Part shown: piece after piece, positions 8,671-16,635 of the stretch | Layout: each line of letters opens with the position of its first letter | How positions within the stretch are numbered: the stretch's first letter is position 1 | Origin: Bradyrhizobium sp. Ai1a-2 | GTDB taxonomy: Bacteria > Pseudomonadota > Alphaproteobacteria > Rhizobiales > Xanthobacteraceae | Assembly: GCF_000426245.1 (NCBI RefSeq) | Contig: NZ_AUEZ01000026.1 | Location: 37,638 to 101,637 of the forward strand | Direction: 5' to 3' | DNA length: 64,000 bases | Made by a program: the position numbers and the translations under genes | The notes under the pieces: generated by a model | Told to the model about the DNA's origin: nothing | The model's input: only the letters and a program-made list of their open reading frames with translations | Databases searched by the model: none

Positions 8671-9813
8671 ATGAAACGCCCCGCGCTCAACCGTTTTCGC
8701 CGCATCGTCGTCAAGGTCGGCTCGTCGCTGCTGATCGATTCCGAGGCTGGCGAGGTCAAGGCGTCATGGCTGTCGGCGCTGGTCGCCGATATCGCCAAGC
8801 TGCACGGAGAAGGCCGCGAGGTTCTGATCGTCTCCTCCGGCTCGATCGCGCTCGGGCGCAGCCGCCTGAGGCTGCCGCGTGGGCCGCTCAAGCTCGAGGA
8901 GAGCCAGGGTGCGGCCGCCGTTGGCCAGATCGCGCTGGCACGGATCTGGTCCGAAGTGCTTGGCGATCACGGGATCCGCGCCGGGCAGATCCTGGTCACG
9001 CTGCAGGATACCGAGGAGCGCCGCCGTTATCTGAATGCCCGCTCGACCATCGCAAAGCTCCTGGAATGGCGCGCGGTGCCTGTGATCAACGAGAATGACA
9101 CGGTGGCCACCAACGAGATCCGCTATGGCGACAACGACCGGCTCGCTGCCCGCGTCGCCACGATGGCGAGCGCGGATCTCCTGGTCCTGCTGTCGGACAT
9201 CGACGGCCTCTATGACGCGCCGCCGGCCAGCAATCCGGACGCAAAATTGATCCCAGTCGTGGAAAGCATCAGCGCGGAGATCGAGGCGATGGCGGGCGAA
9301 GCCGGGTCCGAGCTATCGCGCGGCGGGATGCGCACCAAGATCGAGGCGGCGAAGATCGCGACCACCGGCGGCACGCATATGCTGATCGCCTCGGGCAAGA
9401 TCGAGCATCCGCTGCAGGCGATCGCGGACGGCGGGCGCTGCACCTGGTTCCTGACGCCGGCCAATCCGATCACCGCGCGCAAGCGCTGGATCGCGGGCTC
9501 GCTGGAACCGAAGGGCACGCTGACCATCGACGCCGGCGCGGTGGCTGCCCTGCGGGCCGGAAAAAGCCTGTTGCCGGCCGGCGTGATCCGGATCGACGGC
9601 CAGTTCGCCCGCGGCGACGCAGTGATCGTCCGCGGCCCCGACACCCATGAGATCGGCCGGGGCCTCGTCGCCTACGACGCCGAGGAAGCCGACAAGATCA
9701 AGGGCCGCTCCTCCCCGGACGTAATGGCCATCCTCGGCATCAGTGGCCGGGCCGAGATGATCCACCGGGACGATTTGGTGGTGGGTGGACCAAGGATCGC
9801 CGATCCGGCCTGA
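8671..9813 (+). CDS. proB: Glutamate 5-kinase ProB
   Basis: A 380-residue enzyme that phosphorylates glutamate to gamma-glutamyl phosphate, the first step of proline synthesis. The amino-acid kinase domain starts with VVKVGSSLL, contains SSGSIALGR, and has VINENDTVATNEIRYGDNDRL for glutamate binding. A C-terminal PUA domain starts near residue 283 (AGSLEPKGTLTIDAG...). The expected partner proA lies 750 bases downstream, but a minus-strand parDE module now lies between them. The ProB stop is only three bases from the stop of the ParE remnant, so the two run convergently. Confidence 0.97.
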   Translation: MKRPALNRFRRIVVKVGSSLLIDSEAGEVKASWLSALVADIAKLHGEGREVLIVSSGSIALGRSRLRLPRGPLKLEESQGAAAVGQIALARIWSEVLGDHGIRAGQILVTLQDTEERRRYLNARSTIAKLLEWRAVPVINENDTVATNEIRYGDNDRLAARVATMASADLLVLLSDIDGLYDAPPASNPDAKLIPVVESISAEIEAMAGEAGSELSRGGMRTKIEAAKIATTGGTHMLIASGKIEHPLQAIADGGRCTWFLTPANPITARKRWIAGSLEPKGTLTIDAGAVAALRAGKSLLPAGVIRIDGQFARGDAVIVRGPDTHEIGRGLVAYDAEEADKIKGRSSPDVMAILGISGRAEMIHRDDLVVGGPRIADPA

Positions 9814-9816
9814 TCT

Positions 9817-10121
9817 CTATTGCATGTCGTCTGCGTCGATATCTCGCCGGGCGTGCATCACGCGAACAACCTCGATGCCGTCGGGTACCGGCACATAGAA
9901 GATCAGGTAGTTACCGACAGGGAAGCTGCGCAGCTTAGGCGCCAGGTCCTCCCGCGCGCGGCCTGCCCGCGGCATCTCCGCCAGCTTGTCAAATACAGCT
10001 TCAATGCGGTCGAGCAGCGCGTCGGCGGCCGAATGTTATCTTCGGCGACAAATTCCCAGATTGCGGTCACGTCAACCTCGGCCTGAGGGCTTTTGCGCGC
10101 CCTATTATTGTTATTGGCCAC
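9817..10121 (-). pseudogene. parE: ParE/RelE-type toxin gene, frameshifted
   Basis: Reading from the GTG at 10121, the first 30 or so codons give a normal ParE N-terminus (AEVDVTAIWEFVAEDNI). The frame then runs into unrelated sequence and stops early. Shifting by one base near 10030 restores the rest of a ParE fold: ADALLDRIEAVFDKLAEMPR, then REDLAPKLRSFPVGNYLIFY and a terminal VVRVMHARRDI, ending at a TAG at 9817-9819. One missing base in a CGGCCGCCG tract explains this. It overlaps the parD antitoxin gene by 11 bases, as in intact parDE operons. Either the toxin is dead or the base is a sequencing error; the antitoxin is intact. Confidence 0.85.
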
Positions 10122-10380
10122 GCTTAGCAGCCAACCGCTTTCGTCCCTCGGCCTTTATCCGCGCGAACATGTCACCAACTTCCTCTGCCGGACCGCTATC
10201 AAAGCCTTTCTGGATCTCGGCGCGCAGCGCTTCGAGCTTGGCCTTGCGGCGCTCTTCGCGCTCTTCGATCAGGCGCAGCCCGTCGCGCAAGACCTCGCTC
10301 GCCGTCGAATAGCGGCCGCTTTCGATCAGGCCTTGGATCATGTCCTCGAAATGCTTGCCGATGCTGTAGCTGGTGGCCAT
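10111..10380 (-). CDS. parD: ParD-type antitoxin (CopG/ribbon-helix-helix)
   Basis: An 89-residue protein with a ribbon-helix-helix N-terminus (SYSIGKHFEDMIQGLIESGRY, then STASEVLRDGLRLIEEREER) and a charged C-terminal helix that would wrap the toxin. ParD proteins repress their own promoter and neutralise ParE. The ATG at 10380 lies 8 bases from a perfect inverted repeat, a probable operator. The 3' end overlaps the toxin gene. The module is inserted on the minus strand between proB and proA, which usually lie together. Confidence 0.92.
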   Translation of the reverse strand: MATSYSIGKHFEDMIQGLIESGRYSTASEVLRDGLRLIEEREERRKAKLEALRAEIQKGFDSGPAEEVGDMFARIKAEGRKRLAAKRGQ

Positions 10381-10387
10381 GGTCGTA

Positions 10388-10424
10388 CGTGGATATCAAT
10401 AAATGATATCTAATGATATCCACG
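10388..10424. promoter_or_regulatory. parD operator/promoter dyad
   Basis: CGTGGATATCA (10388-10398) and TGATATCCACG (10414-10424) are perfect 11-base inverted arms. GATATC occurs three times, at 10392, 10405 and 10415, and each copy is itself a palindrome. The element is immediately upstream of parD and fits autorepression by a ribbon-helix-helix dimer array. The assignment is inference from position and symmetry. Confidence 0.7.
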
Positions 10425-10563
10425 GCAGAGGCAAGATACCGTCCGCCAAGCTCGACCATAGGCCGACGTTAGGACTCGCCCGCCAGCCATGCCGGTTCCT
10501 TGCCTCGCCAAGGGCCCGATTTCCGTGCTAGACCATGGCCTTAACTGAACGCTGGGACGCTCC

Positions 10564-11856
10564 ATGACTGCGCCGCTGAAGGCGATCGACGGGAACGCCG
10601 ATCTGCCGACCCTGATGAATGAACTCGCGACACAAGCGCGTGCGGCTGCGCGCGTGCTGGCGCTTGCGCCGCCCGAGCAGAAGAATCGCGCGCTTACGGC
10701 GATTGAGCGCGCCATCCGGGAGAACGCGCCGGCCATCCTTGCCGCCAATACCGAGGATGTCGCCGAGGCGCGTGCGAGCGGCGCGACATCGGCGTTCGTC
10801 GACCGCTTGACGCTGACACAGGCGCGCATCGATGCGATGGCCGACGGCGTCGCCACCGTGCGCGACATTCCCGATCCGGTCGGCGCCGTCACCGACAGGT
10901 GGCAGCGTCCGAACGGCATGACCATAGAACGCGTCCGCGTGCCGCTGGGCGTCATCGGCGTGATCTTCGAGAGCCGCCCCAATGTCGCGGCCGACGCCGG
11001 CGTGCTGTGCCTGAAATCGGGCAACGCCGTGATCCTGCGCGGCGGCTCCGACAGTTTCCGTTCCTGCCGCGCGATCCATGACTGCCTGGTGCAGGGCCTG
11101 CGCGAGGCGGGCCTGCCGGAGGCCGCGATCACGCTGGTGCCGACCCGCGACCGCGCCGCGGTCGGGCTATTGCTCACCGGCTTGAACGGCGGCGTTGACG
11201 TGATCGTGCCGCGCGGCGGCAAGAGCCTGGTCGCGCGCGTGGAAGCGGAAGCACGCGTGCCGGTGTTCGCCCATCTCGAGGGCGTCAACCACGTCTATGT
11301 CGACCGCGCCGCCAATCTCGAGATGGCGAAGTCGATCGTGCTGAACGCCAAGATGCGGCGTCCCGGCGTCTGCGGCGCGGCCGAGACACTGCTGGTCGAC
11401 CGCGCCGGCGCGCCTACGAGCTTGAAGCCGCTGGTCGAGATGCTGATCGATGCCGGCTGCGAGGTGCGCGGCGACGACGCCGTGCAGCGCGCCGATGCCC
11501 GCGTGAAGCCGGCATCCGAAGAAGACTGGGACACCGAATATGAGGCTGCGATCATCGCGGCCCGCATCGTCGAGGGCGTGGATGAAGCGATCGCGCATAT
11601 CCAACAGCACGGCTCCCGGCATACCGACGCGATCGTGACTGAGGATACGGCGGTTGCGGAGAAATTCCTCAACGAGGTCGACTCCGCGATCGTGCTCCAC
11701 AACGCCTCGACCCAATTCGCCGACGGCGGCGAGTTCGGCTTCGGGGCGGAGATCGGAATTGCCACCGGCAAATTCCACGCCCGCGGGCCGGTCGGCGCCG
11801 AGCAACTGACAAGCTTCAAATATCGCATCCACGGCAGCGGACAGACGCGGCCGTGA
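10564..11856 (+). CDS. proA: Glutamate-5-semialdehyde dehydrogenase ProA
   Basis: A 430-residue NADPH-dependent enzyme that reduces gamma-glutamyl phosphate to glutamate semialdehyde, step two of proline synthesis. The catalytic cysteine is in RRPGVCGAAETLL (about Cys270). Other family segments include GVIGVIFESRPNVAADA near residue 130, KSGNAVILRGGSD, and the C-terminal GFGAEIGIATGKFHARGPVG. Length is typical. It is followed after 10 bases by nadD and is separated from proB by the parDE insertion, so it probably needs its own promoter in 10425-10563. Confidence 0.97.
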   Translation: MTAPLKAIDGNADLPTLMNELATQARAAARVLALAPPEQKNRALTAIERAIRENAPAILAANTEDVAEARASGATSAFVDRLTLTQARIDAMADGVATVRDIPDPVGAVTDRWQRPNGMTIERVRVPLGVIGVIFESRPNVAADAGVLCLKSGNAVILRGGSDSFRSCRAIHDCLVQGLREAGLPEAAITLVPTRDRAAVGLLLTGLNGGVDVIVPRGGKSLVARVEAEARVPVFAHLEGVNHVYVDRAANLEMAKSIVLNAKMRRPGVCGAAETLLVDRAGAPTSLKPLVEMLIDAGCEVRGDDAVQRADARVKPASEEDWDTEYEAAIIAARIVEGVDEAIAHIQQHGSRHTDAIVTEDTAVAEKFLNEVDSAIVLHNASTQFADGGEFGFGAEIGIATGKFHARGPVGAEQLTSFKYRIHGSGQTRP

Positions 11857-11866
11857 ACCCAAACTC

Positions 11867-12517
11867 GTGATCCCGTTGAAGCCAGCCCAGATCGCGTCGC
11901 CATCCGTCGCGCAGGCGCTTCCGTTTTACACCAACGGAATGCGCATCGGCCTGCTCGGCGGCTCCTTCAATCCGCCGCATGCCGCGCATCGCGCCATCAG
12001 CCAGTTCGCGCTCAAGCGGCTGCAGCTTGATCGCATCTGGTGGCTGCTCACGCCCGGCAACCCGCTCAAGAATCACGACGGCCTGCATGCGCTCGCCGAG
12101 CGCGCTGCAGCCGCACTGAAAGTGGCCGACGATCCTCGGATCGATGTGAGCTGTCTCGAAGCTGTCATCGGCACGCGCTACACTGTCGACACGATCATCC
12201 ATCTGCGGCGCCGCGTCTCCGGCGTGCATTTTGTCTGGATCATGGGCGCCGATAACCTCGCGCAGTTCCACCGTTGGAAAGACTGGCGGCGCATCGCCTC
12301 CGATGTGCCGATTGCCGTGATCGATCGTCCGCCACAAAGTTTCCGCGCGCTCGCCGCGCCCGCCGCCCAGGCGCTCGCGCGCTACCGCGTGCCCGAGAAT
12401 CAGGCGACCCGGCTGGCCGATCTGCGGGCGCCGGCCTGGGTCTTTCTTACCGGGATGAAATCCAATCTGTCGTCGACCGGCCTTCGGAACCCTGATGGGA
12501 GCTGGAGGACGGTCTAG
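11867..12517 (+). CDS. nadD: Nicotinate-nucleotide adenylyltransferase NadD
   Basis: Transfers AMP to nicotinate mononucleotide in NAD synthesis. The nucleotidyltransferase motif GLLGGSFNPPHAAH and the C-terminal LSSTGLR (the ISSTxxR motif) are clear, with WWLLTPGNPLK and WIMGADNL between. The listed start is a GTG that gives 216 residues; the ATG at 11939 (MRIGLLGGSFN) would give 192 and fits the core family better, so the start is open. The gene sits between proA and rsfS. Its TAG stop lies within the beginning of a short inverted repeat. Confidence 0.95.
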   Translation: MIPLKPAQIASPSVAQALPFYTNGMRIGLLGGSFNPPHAAHRAISQFALKRLQLDRIWWLLTPGNPLKNHDGLHALAERAAAALKVADDPRIDVSCLEAVIGTRYTVDTIIHLRRRVSGVHFVWIMGADNLAQFHRWKDWRRIASDVPIAVIDRPPQSFRALAAPAAQALARYRVPENQATRLADLRAPAWVFLTGMKSNLSSTGLRNPDGSWRTV

Positions 12518-12518
12518 C

Positions 12519-12539
12519 GCATGATCGTGTGGATCATGC
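12519..12539. repeat. Short inverted repeat, family D
   Basis: GCATGATC (12519-12526) faces GATCATGC (12532-12539) two bases after the nadD stop. The core GCATGATC is shared with elements at 42568-42617 and 60479-60551. It may act as a weak stem-loop in the nadD-rsfS transcript. Confidence 0.6.
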
Positions 12540-12662
12540 CAAGTAAAGTGGGGCTTACTGGAATATTGAAACCCTTAACCCCACATGCGTAGTATAGGCG
12601 GCGGGCGCCGAGATTCGGCGTTCGCGATACAGTGAAAGGAATGGTCCCTGGCCACACCTGTA

Positions 12663-13091
12663 TTGTCCAAGTCTGTTTTACCCAAGGTAGCTAACAAGGC
12701 AGCAAAACCTGCGCGTAAAACATCGACCCAAACTGCGGCCTTGAAGGCGCAAGGCGACGCCCACAAGACCCTGAATATGATCCTCTCCCGCCTCGACGAT
12801 ATGAAGGCGGAAGAAACGGTCACCATCGACCTTCGCGGCAAATCAGCATACTCCGACTACATGGTCATCACCTCGGGCCGAGCAAACCGGCACGTCGGTG
12901 CGATCGCGGAGAACGTCACGAAAGCCCTGAAGGAAAACGGCGTCGGCAAAATCCATGTCGAAGGCTTGCCCAATTGCGACTGGGTGCTGATCGATTCCGG
13001 CGATGTGATCGTGCACGTGTTCAGGCCCGAGGTACGCGAGTTCTACAATCTCGAGCGGTTGTGGACGCAAAGCCCGGTCGCGGCGGTCTAG
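12663..13091 (+). CDS. rsfS: Ribosome silencing factor RsfS
   Basis: Binds ribosomal protein L14 and blocks subunit joining in starvation. The DUF143 core is clear: ILSRLDDMKAEETVTIDLRG, SAYSDYMVITSGRANRHV, and CDWVLIDSGDVIVHVF. A basic Lys/Ala/Thr-rich N-terminal tail precedes it. The start is uncertain. The listed TTG gives 142 residues but has no good ribosome-binding site, whereas an in-frame CTG at 12648 lies 7 bases after AAAGGA (12635-12640) and would add five residues. The order nadD-rsfS-rlmH is conserved in many bacteria. Confidence 0.93.
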   Translation: MSKSVLPKVANKAAKPARKTSTQTAALKAQGDAHKTLNMILSRLDDMKAEETVTIDLRGKSAYSDYMVITSGRANRHVGAIAENVTKALKENGVGKIHVEGLPNCDWVLIDSGDVIVHVFRPEVREFYNLERLWTQSPVAAV

Positions 13092-13139
13092 GTCTCTGAG
13101 CCGATGCAAATCGGCCGATGCGCATGCTAACATGCGTTA

Positions 13140-13622
13140 ATGCGATTACTCGTCATCGCAGTCGGCCGATTGAAGCAGGGCCCGGAGCGGCAACTGGCGG
13201 AGCGCTATCGCGAGCGCTTCGACGACGTCGGCCGCAAGCTCGGCTTCCGCGGCCTGGACGTTCATGAAATTTCGGAAAGCCGCGCGCGCGATGCCGCAAC
13301 AAGGATGGCGGAGGAAGCGGCGGCGATCTTGGCGCTGATCCCGGAAAAGCATGTGCTCGTTGCGCTGGACGAACGCGGCGAGAACGTCGACAGCTCGGCA
13401 TTTGCCGGGTATCTCGGGCGCTGGCGGGACCAATCGGTCGCCAACACTATTTTCGTCATCGGCGGCGCGGACGGACTTTCGCCTGATTTGCAGCGCAAGG
13501 CCAAGCTGCGCGTCGCATTCGGCGCAGCAACTTGGCCGCACCAGATGGTCCGCGTCATGCTTCTGGAACAGATTTATCGGGCGGCGACGATTTTGGCCGA
13601 CCACCCCTATCATCGCGCGTGA
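13140..13622 (+). CDS. rlmH: 23S rRNA (pseudouridine1915-N3)-methyltransferase RlmH
   Basis: A 160-residue SPOUT methyltransferase acting on 70S ribosomes at helix 69. Family segments are LLVIAVGRLKQGPE at the N-terminus, LVALDERGENVDS, and the knot region FVIGGADGLS, followed by LRVAFGAATWPHQMVRVMLLEQIYRA and terminal HPYHR. Length is exactly usual. The stop codon overlaps a GTG of the next gene (GTGA), suggesting translational coupling to the EnvC-like protein. Confidence 0.96.
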   Translation: MRLLVIAVGRLKQGPERQLAERYRERFDDVGRKLGFRGLDVHEISESRARDAATRMAEEAAAILALIPEKHVLVALDERGENVDSSAFAGYLGRWRDQSVANTIFVIGGADGLSPDLQRKAKLRVAFGAATWPHQMVRVMLLEQIYRAATILADHPYHRA

Positions 13623-15028
13623 ACCGACAAGAGAAAGCGCTGAACAATCCGATGCCGTCGCTGCGCGACCTTCACCGTTATCCCAACACCGCGCGCCGAC
13701 GCCGGTATCCGGCATCCTCGCTCCCCCTCCCGGTCGTGTTGTTGTCGGCGAGCCTTGCGACGGCCGCGATCGCGCAAACAGCGCCGCAGCCGCAGCAGAC
13801 GGCGGCAACCGCGCCCTCGCCCGACGCCATCAAGCAGCGGGAGCAGGAACTTGAGGCCGCCCGCGAGCAGCAGCGAAAAGCGACCGAGCTGCAGGAGAAA
13901 ATGAAGGCCGACATTGCCGCGATCGGCCAGGACCGCAGCAAGCTCAACCAGCAGATCATCGACATTGCAGGCCAGGTGCGCGGGGTCGAAGGTCGGATTG
14001 TCGATGCTGAGGCGCGGCTGCGCCCGCTCGACGGCCGCGAGCAGGAGATCCGCGCCTCGCTCGATTCACGCCGCGCCGAGATCATCGAGGTGCTGGCGGC
14101 GCTGCAGCGCGCCGGCCGGCGCACGCCGCCGGCCCTGCTGGTGCGGCCAGAAGACGCACTCCAGTCGCTGCGGACCGCGATGCTGCTCGGAGCGGTCGTA
14201 CCCGAATTGAGGGGGCGCGCGGAAAAGCTGACCGCCGACCTCGGCGAGCTGGTTGCATTGCGCAAGACCATCGCCAGCGAGCGCGATGCAATGGCGCGCG
14301 ACCGCGACAAGCTGAAGGAGGACCAGGTCCGGCTCGCGGCGCTTGTCGAGGAGCGGCAACGTCAGCAAAGCGCGGTCGAAAAGGACATGGAAGCGGAAGG
14401 CGCGCGCGCCATCGCCCTGTCCAAGCAGGTTGACAGCCTGCAGGGCCTGATCGCCAAGATGGAACAGGATGTAAAGAGCGCCGCGAAAGCGGCCGCCACC
14501 GCCAATCTGCAGGGAACGCCCGCCGCACCGAACGGCAAGCCCAATCTGGGCGCTTTGAAGGATTCGGCGCGGCTGAGCCCGGCGGTCGCCTTTGCCTCCG
14601 CCAAGGGGCTGTTCGCCTATCCCGTTAACGGTACCAGGATTCGTGATTTTGGCGGGTCCGACGGAGCTGGCGGCGTGCAAAAAGGCATTTCTTTGGCAGC
14701 CCTGCCCGGTGCCCAGGTCACAACCCCGTGTGACGGCTGGGTCGTCTATGCCGGCCCCTTCCGAAGCTACGGTCAACTCTTGATCCTCAACGCCGGGGGC
14801 GGGTATCATGTTTTGATCGCCGGGATGGAGCGTATTTCGGTAAACATCGGCCAGTTTGTACTTACGGGGGAGCCGGTCGCGACCATGGGGTCTACATCCC
14901 AGGTTGCGTCCATTTTCGCGACAAACGCGAGCCAACCCGTGCTCTATGTCGAGTTCCGTAAGGACGGCACTCCAATTGATCCAGGCCCATGGTGGGCCGC
15001 AAATGAAGGCGAAAAGGTTCGCGGATGA
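13619..15028 (+). CDS. EnvC-like murein hydrolase activator (degenerate M23/LytM)
   Basis: A secreted protein that probably activates periplasmic amidases during septal peptidoglycan splitting. After a basic N-terminus and hydrophobic signal segment (PLPVVLLSASLATAAIAQ) comes a long coiled coil, about residues 60-320, rich in Glu, Arg and Gln. A C-terminal LytM domain follows (YPVNGTRIRDFGG... LYVEFRKDGTPIDP). The usual zinc ligands are absent: the HxxxD site reads KGISLAAL and the final HxH position reads YVE. It therefore resembles EnvC-type activators and not active peptidases. Start: the GTG at 13619 overlaps the rlmH stop; the ATG at 13652 is an alternative. The gene overlaps ctpA by four bases. 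Confidence 0.88.
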   Translation: MNRQEKALNNPMPSLRDLHRYPNTARRRRYPASSLPLPVVLLSASLATAAIAQTAPQPQQTAATAPSPDAIKQREQELEAAREQQRKATELQEKMKADIAAIGQDRSKLNQQIIDIAGQVRGVEGRIVDAEARLRPLDGREQEIRASLDSRRAEIIEVLAALQRAGRRTPPALLVRPEDALQSLRTAMLLGAVVPELRGRAEKLTADLGELVALRKTIASERDAMARDRDKLKEDQVRLAALVEERQRQQSAVEKDMEAEGARAIALSKQVDSLQGLIAKMEQDVKSAAKAAATANLQGTPAAPNGKPNLGALKDSARLSPAVAFASAKGLFAYPVNGTRIRDFGGSDGAGGVQKGISLAALPGAQVTTPCDGWVVYAGPFRSYGQLLILNAGGGYHVLIAGMERISVNIGQFVLTGEPVATMGSTSQVASIFATNASQPVLYVEFRKDGTPIDPGPWWAANEGEKVRG

Positions 15029-16392
15029 TGCGCAAGACTTCTGTAATTCTCCTCAGCGCCGCATGCGGTGCAGCGTTGACGCTGTTCGTTACTCAACCGC
15101 GCGCCGTGCTGATGGGATCGAGCGCACGCGCCGCGACGTCGGACACCTACCGCCAGCTCAATCTGTTCGGCGACGTGTTCGAGCGCGTCCGCAGCGACTA
15201 TGTCGAGAAGCCCGATGACAGCAAGCTCGTGGAAAGCGCCATCAGCGGCATGCTGGCCGGGCTTGATCCGCACTCGAGCTACATGGACGCCAAGAGCTTC
15301 CGCGACATGCAGGTGCAGACCCGCGGAGAGTTCGGCGGCCTCGGCATCGAGGTCACGATGGAAGACGGGCTGATCAAGGTCGTCTCCCCGATCGACGACA
15401 CCCCCGCGTCGAAGGCCGGCATCATGGCCAACGACATCATCACCACGCTCGACGACGAGGCGGTGCAGGGCCTGACCCTGAACCAGGCTGTCGAGAAGAT
15501 GCGCGGGCCGGTGAACACCAAGATCCGGCTGAAGATCATCCGCAAGGGCCAGGACAATCCGATCGAGGTCACGCTGGTGCGTGACAACATCCGAGTCCGC
15601 TCGGTGCGTGCGCGCGTCGAGGCCGACGATATCGCCTATATCCGCATCACCACCTTCAACGAGCAGACCACCGAAGGCTTGAAGAAGGAGATCGCCAATC
15701 TTCAGAACCAGATCGGCGACAAGCTGAAGGGCTACGTCATCGACCTCCGCAACAATCCCGGCGGTCTGCTGGAGGAAGCCGTGACGGTCTCCGACTCCTT
15801 CCTGGAGCGCGGCGAGATCGTCTCGACCCGCGGGCGCAACGCCGAGGAAACTCAGCGCCGGGCCGCCCACGCGGGCGACCTGACCAAGGGCAAGCCGGTG
15901 ATCGTGCTGATCAACGGCGGCTCGGCCTCGGCCTCCGAAATCGTCGCCGGCGCGCTGCAGGACCACAAGCGCGCGACGCTGGTCGGCACCCGCTCCTTCG
16001 GCAAGGGGTCGGTGCAGACCATCATCCCGCTCGGCAGCGGCAATGGCGCGCTGCGGCTGACCACGGCGCGCTACTATACGCCGTCAGGCAAGTCGATCCA
16101 GGCCAAGGGCATCGTGCCCGATATCGAAGTGCTGCAGGACGTGCCGGACGAATTGAAGGCTCGTACCGACACCAAGGGTGAGGCCTCGCTGCGCGGCCAT
16201 CTGAAATCCGACGGCGACGAGAAGACCGGCTCGCAGTCCTACGTGCCGCCGGACGCCAAGGACGACAAGGCGCTCAAGCTGGCCGACGACCTCCTGCATG
16301 GCATCAAGTCCACCGCCAGTTCAGCGCCGCCGCCCGCGAGCGGCGACAAGGCTGCGGTCGACAACAAGCCGGGCAGCAAGGCCGCGAACTGA
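15025..16392 (+). CDS. ctpA: Carboxyl-terminal processing protease CtpA (S41)
   Basis: A 455-residue exported serine protease that trims C-termini of periplasmic proteins. It has an N-terminal signal/anchor (VILLSAACGAALTLFV), a PDZ domain from about residue 95 (GEFGGLGIEVTMEDGLIKVV), and an S41 core. The catalytic Ser is in NGGSASASE (about residue 300) and the Lys in RSFGKGSV (about 327). A low-complexity Ala/Pro/Lys tail ends the protein. ATGA overlap with the EnvC-like gene suggests coupled translation, and both act on the cell wall. A strong terminator follows. Confidence 0.96.
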   Translation: MMRKTSVILLSAACGAALTLFVTQPRAVLMGSSARAATSDTYRQLNLFGDVFERVRSDYVEKPDDSKLVESAISGMLAGLDPHSSYMDAKSFRDMQVQTRGEFGGLGIEVTMEDGLIKVVSPIDDTPASKAGIMANDIITTLDDEAVQGLTLNQAVEKMRGPVNTKIRLKIIRKGQDNPIEVTLVRDNIRVRSVRARVEADDIAYIRITTFNEQTTEGLKKEIANLQNQIGDKLKGYVIDLRNNPGGLLEEAVTVSDSFLERGEIVSTRGRNAEETQRRAAHAGDLTKGKPVIVLINGGSASASEIVAGALQDHKRATLVGTRSFGKGSVQTIIPLGSGNGALRLTTARYYTPSGKSIQAKGIVPDIEVLQDVPDELKARTDTKGEASLRGHLKSDGDEKTGSQSYVPPDAKDDKALKLADDLLHGIKSTASSAPPPASGDKAAVDNKPGSKAAN

Positions 16393-16413
16393 TCGGCCAC
16401 CACGCATTCAGAC

Positions 16414-16444
16414 AAAGGGCGGCCCTTTCGGCCGCCCTTTTCAT
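16414..16444 (+). terminator. Rho-independent terminator after ctpA
   Basis: AAAGGGCGGCC (16414-16424) pairs perfectly with GGCCGCCCTTT (16430-16440) around a 5-base loop, followed by T and TCATTT. It closes the nadD-rsfS-rlmH-envC-ctpA transcription unit. Confidence 0.9.
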
Positions 16445-16456
16445 TTGGAAGGTGTC

Positions 16457-16570
16457 GTAGCCCGGGTGAAGCGGAGTCCCCGTAGCCCGGGTGGAGCGCA
16501 GCGTAACCCGGGACCGCTGCTCAATGCGGGGGCGAAGTCCCCGGGTTGCGCTGCGCTCCACCCGGGCTAC
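16457..16570. repeat. Intergenic inverted-repeat element, family A (compound)
   Basis: Same unit as at 3255-3341 and 53402-53486. It contains two GTAGCCCGGGTG starts in tandem (16457 and 16482) and one inverted CACCCGGGCTAC end. It lies between the ctpA terminator and the deacetylase gene, and the doubled left part suggests internal duplication or nesting. Confidence 0.85.
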
Positions 16571-16635
16571 AGGGCCGACCTTCTCTGCAACCGGCTACCA
16601 CGTGCTATCGTCGGTGCAGCTGATTCGGGGGGTTC

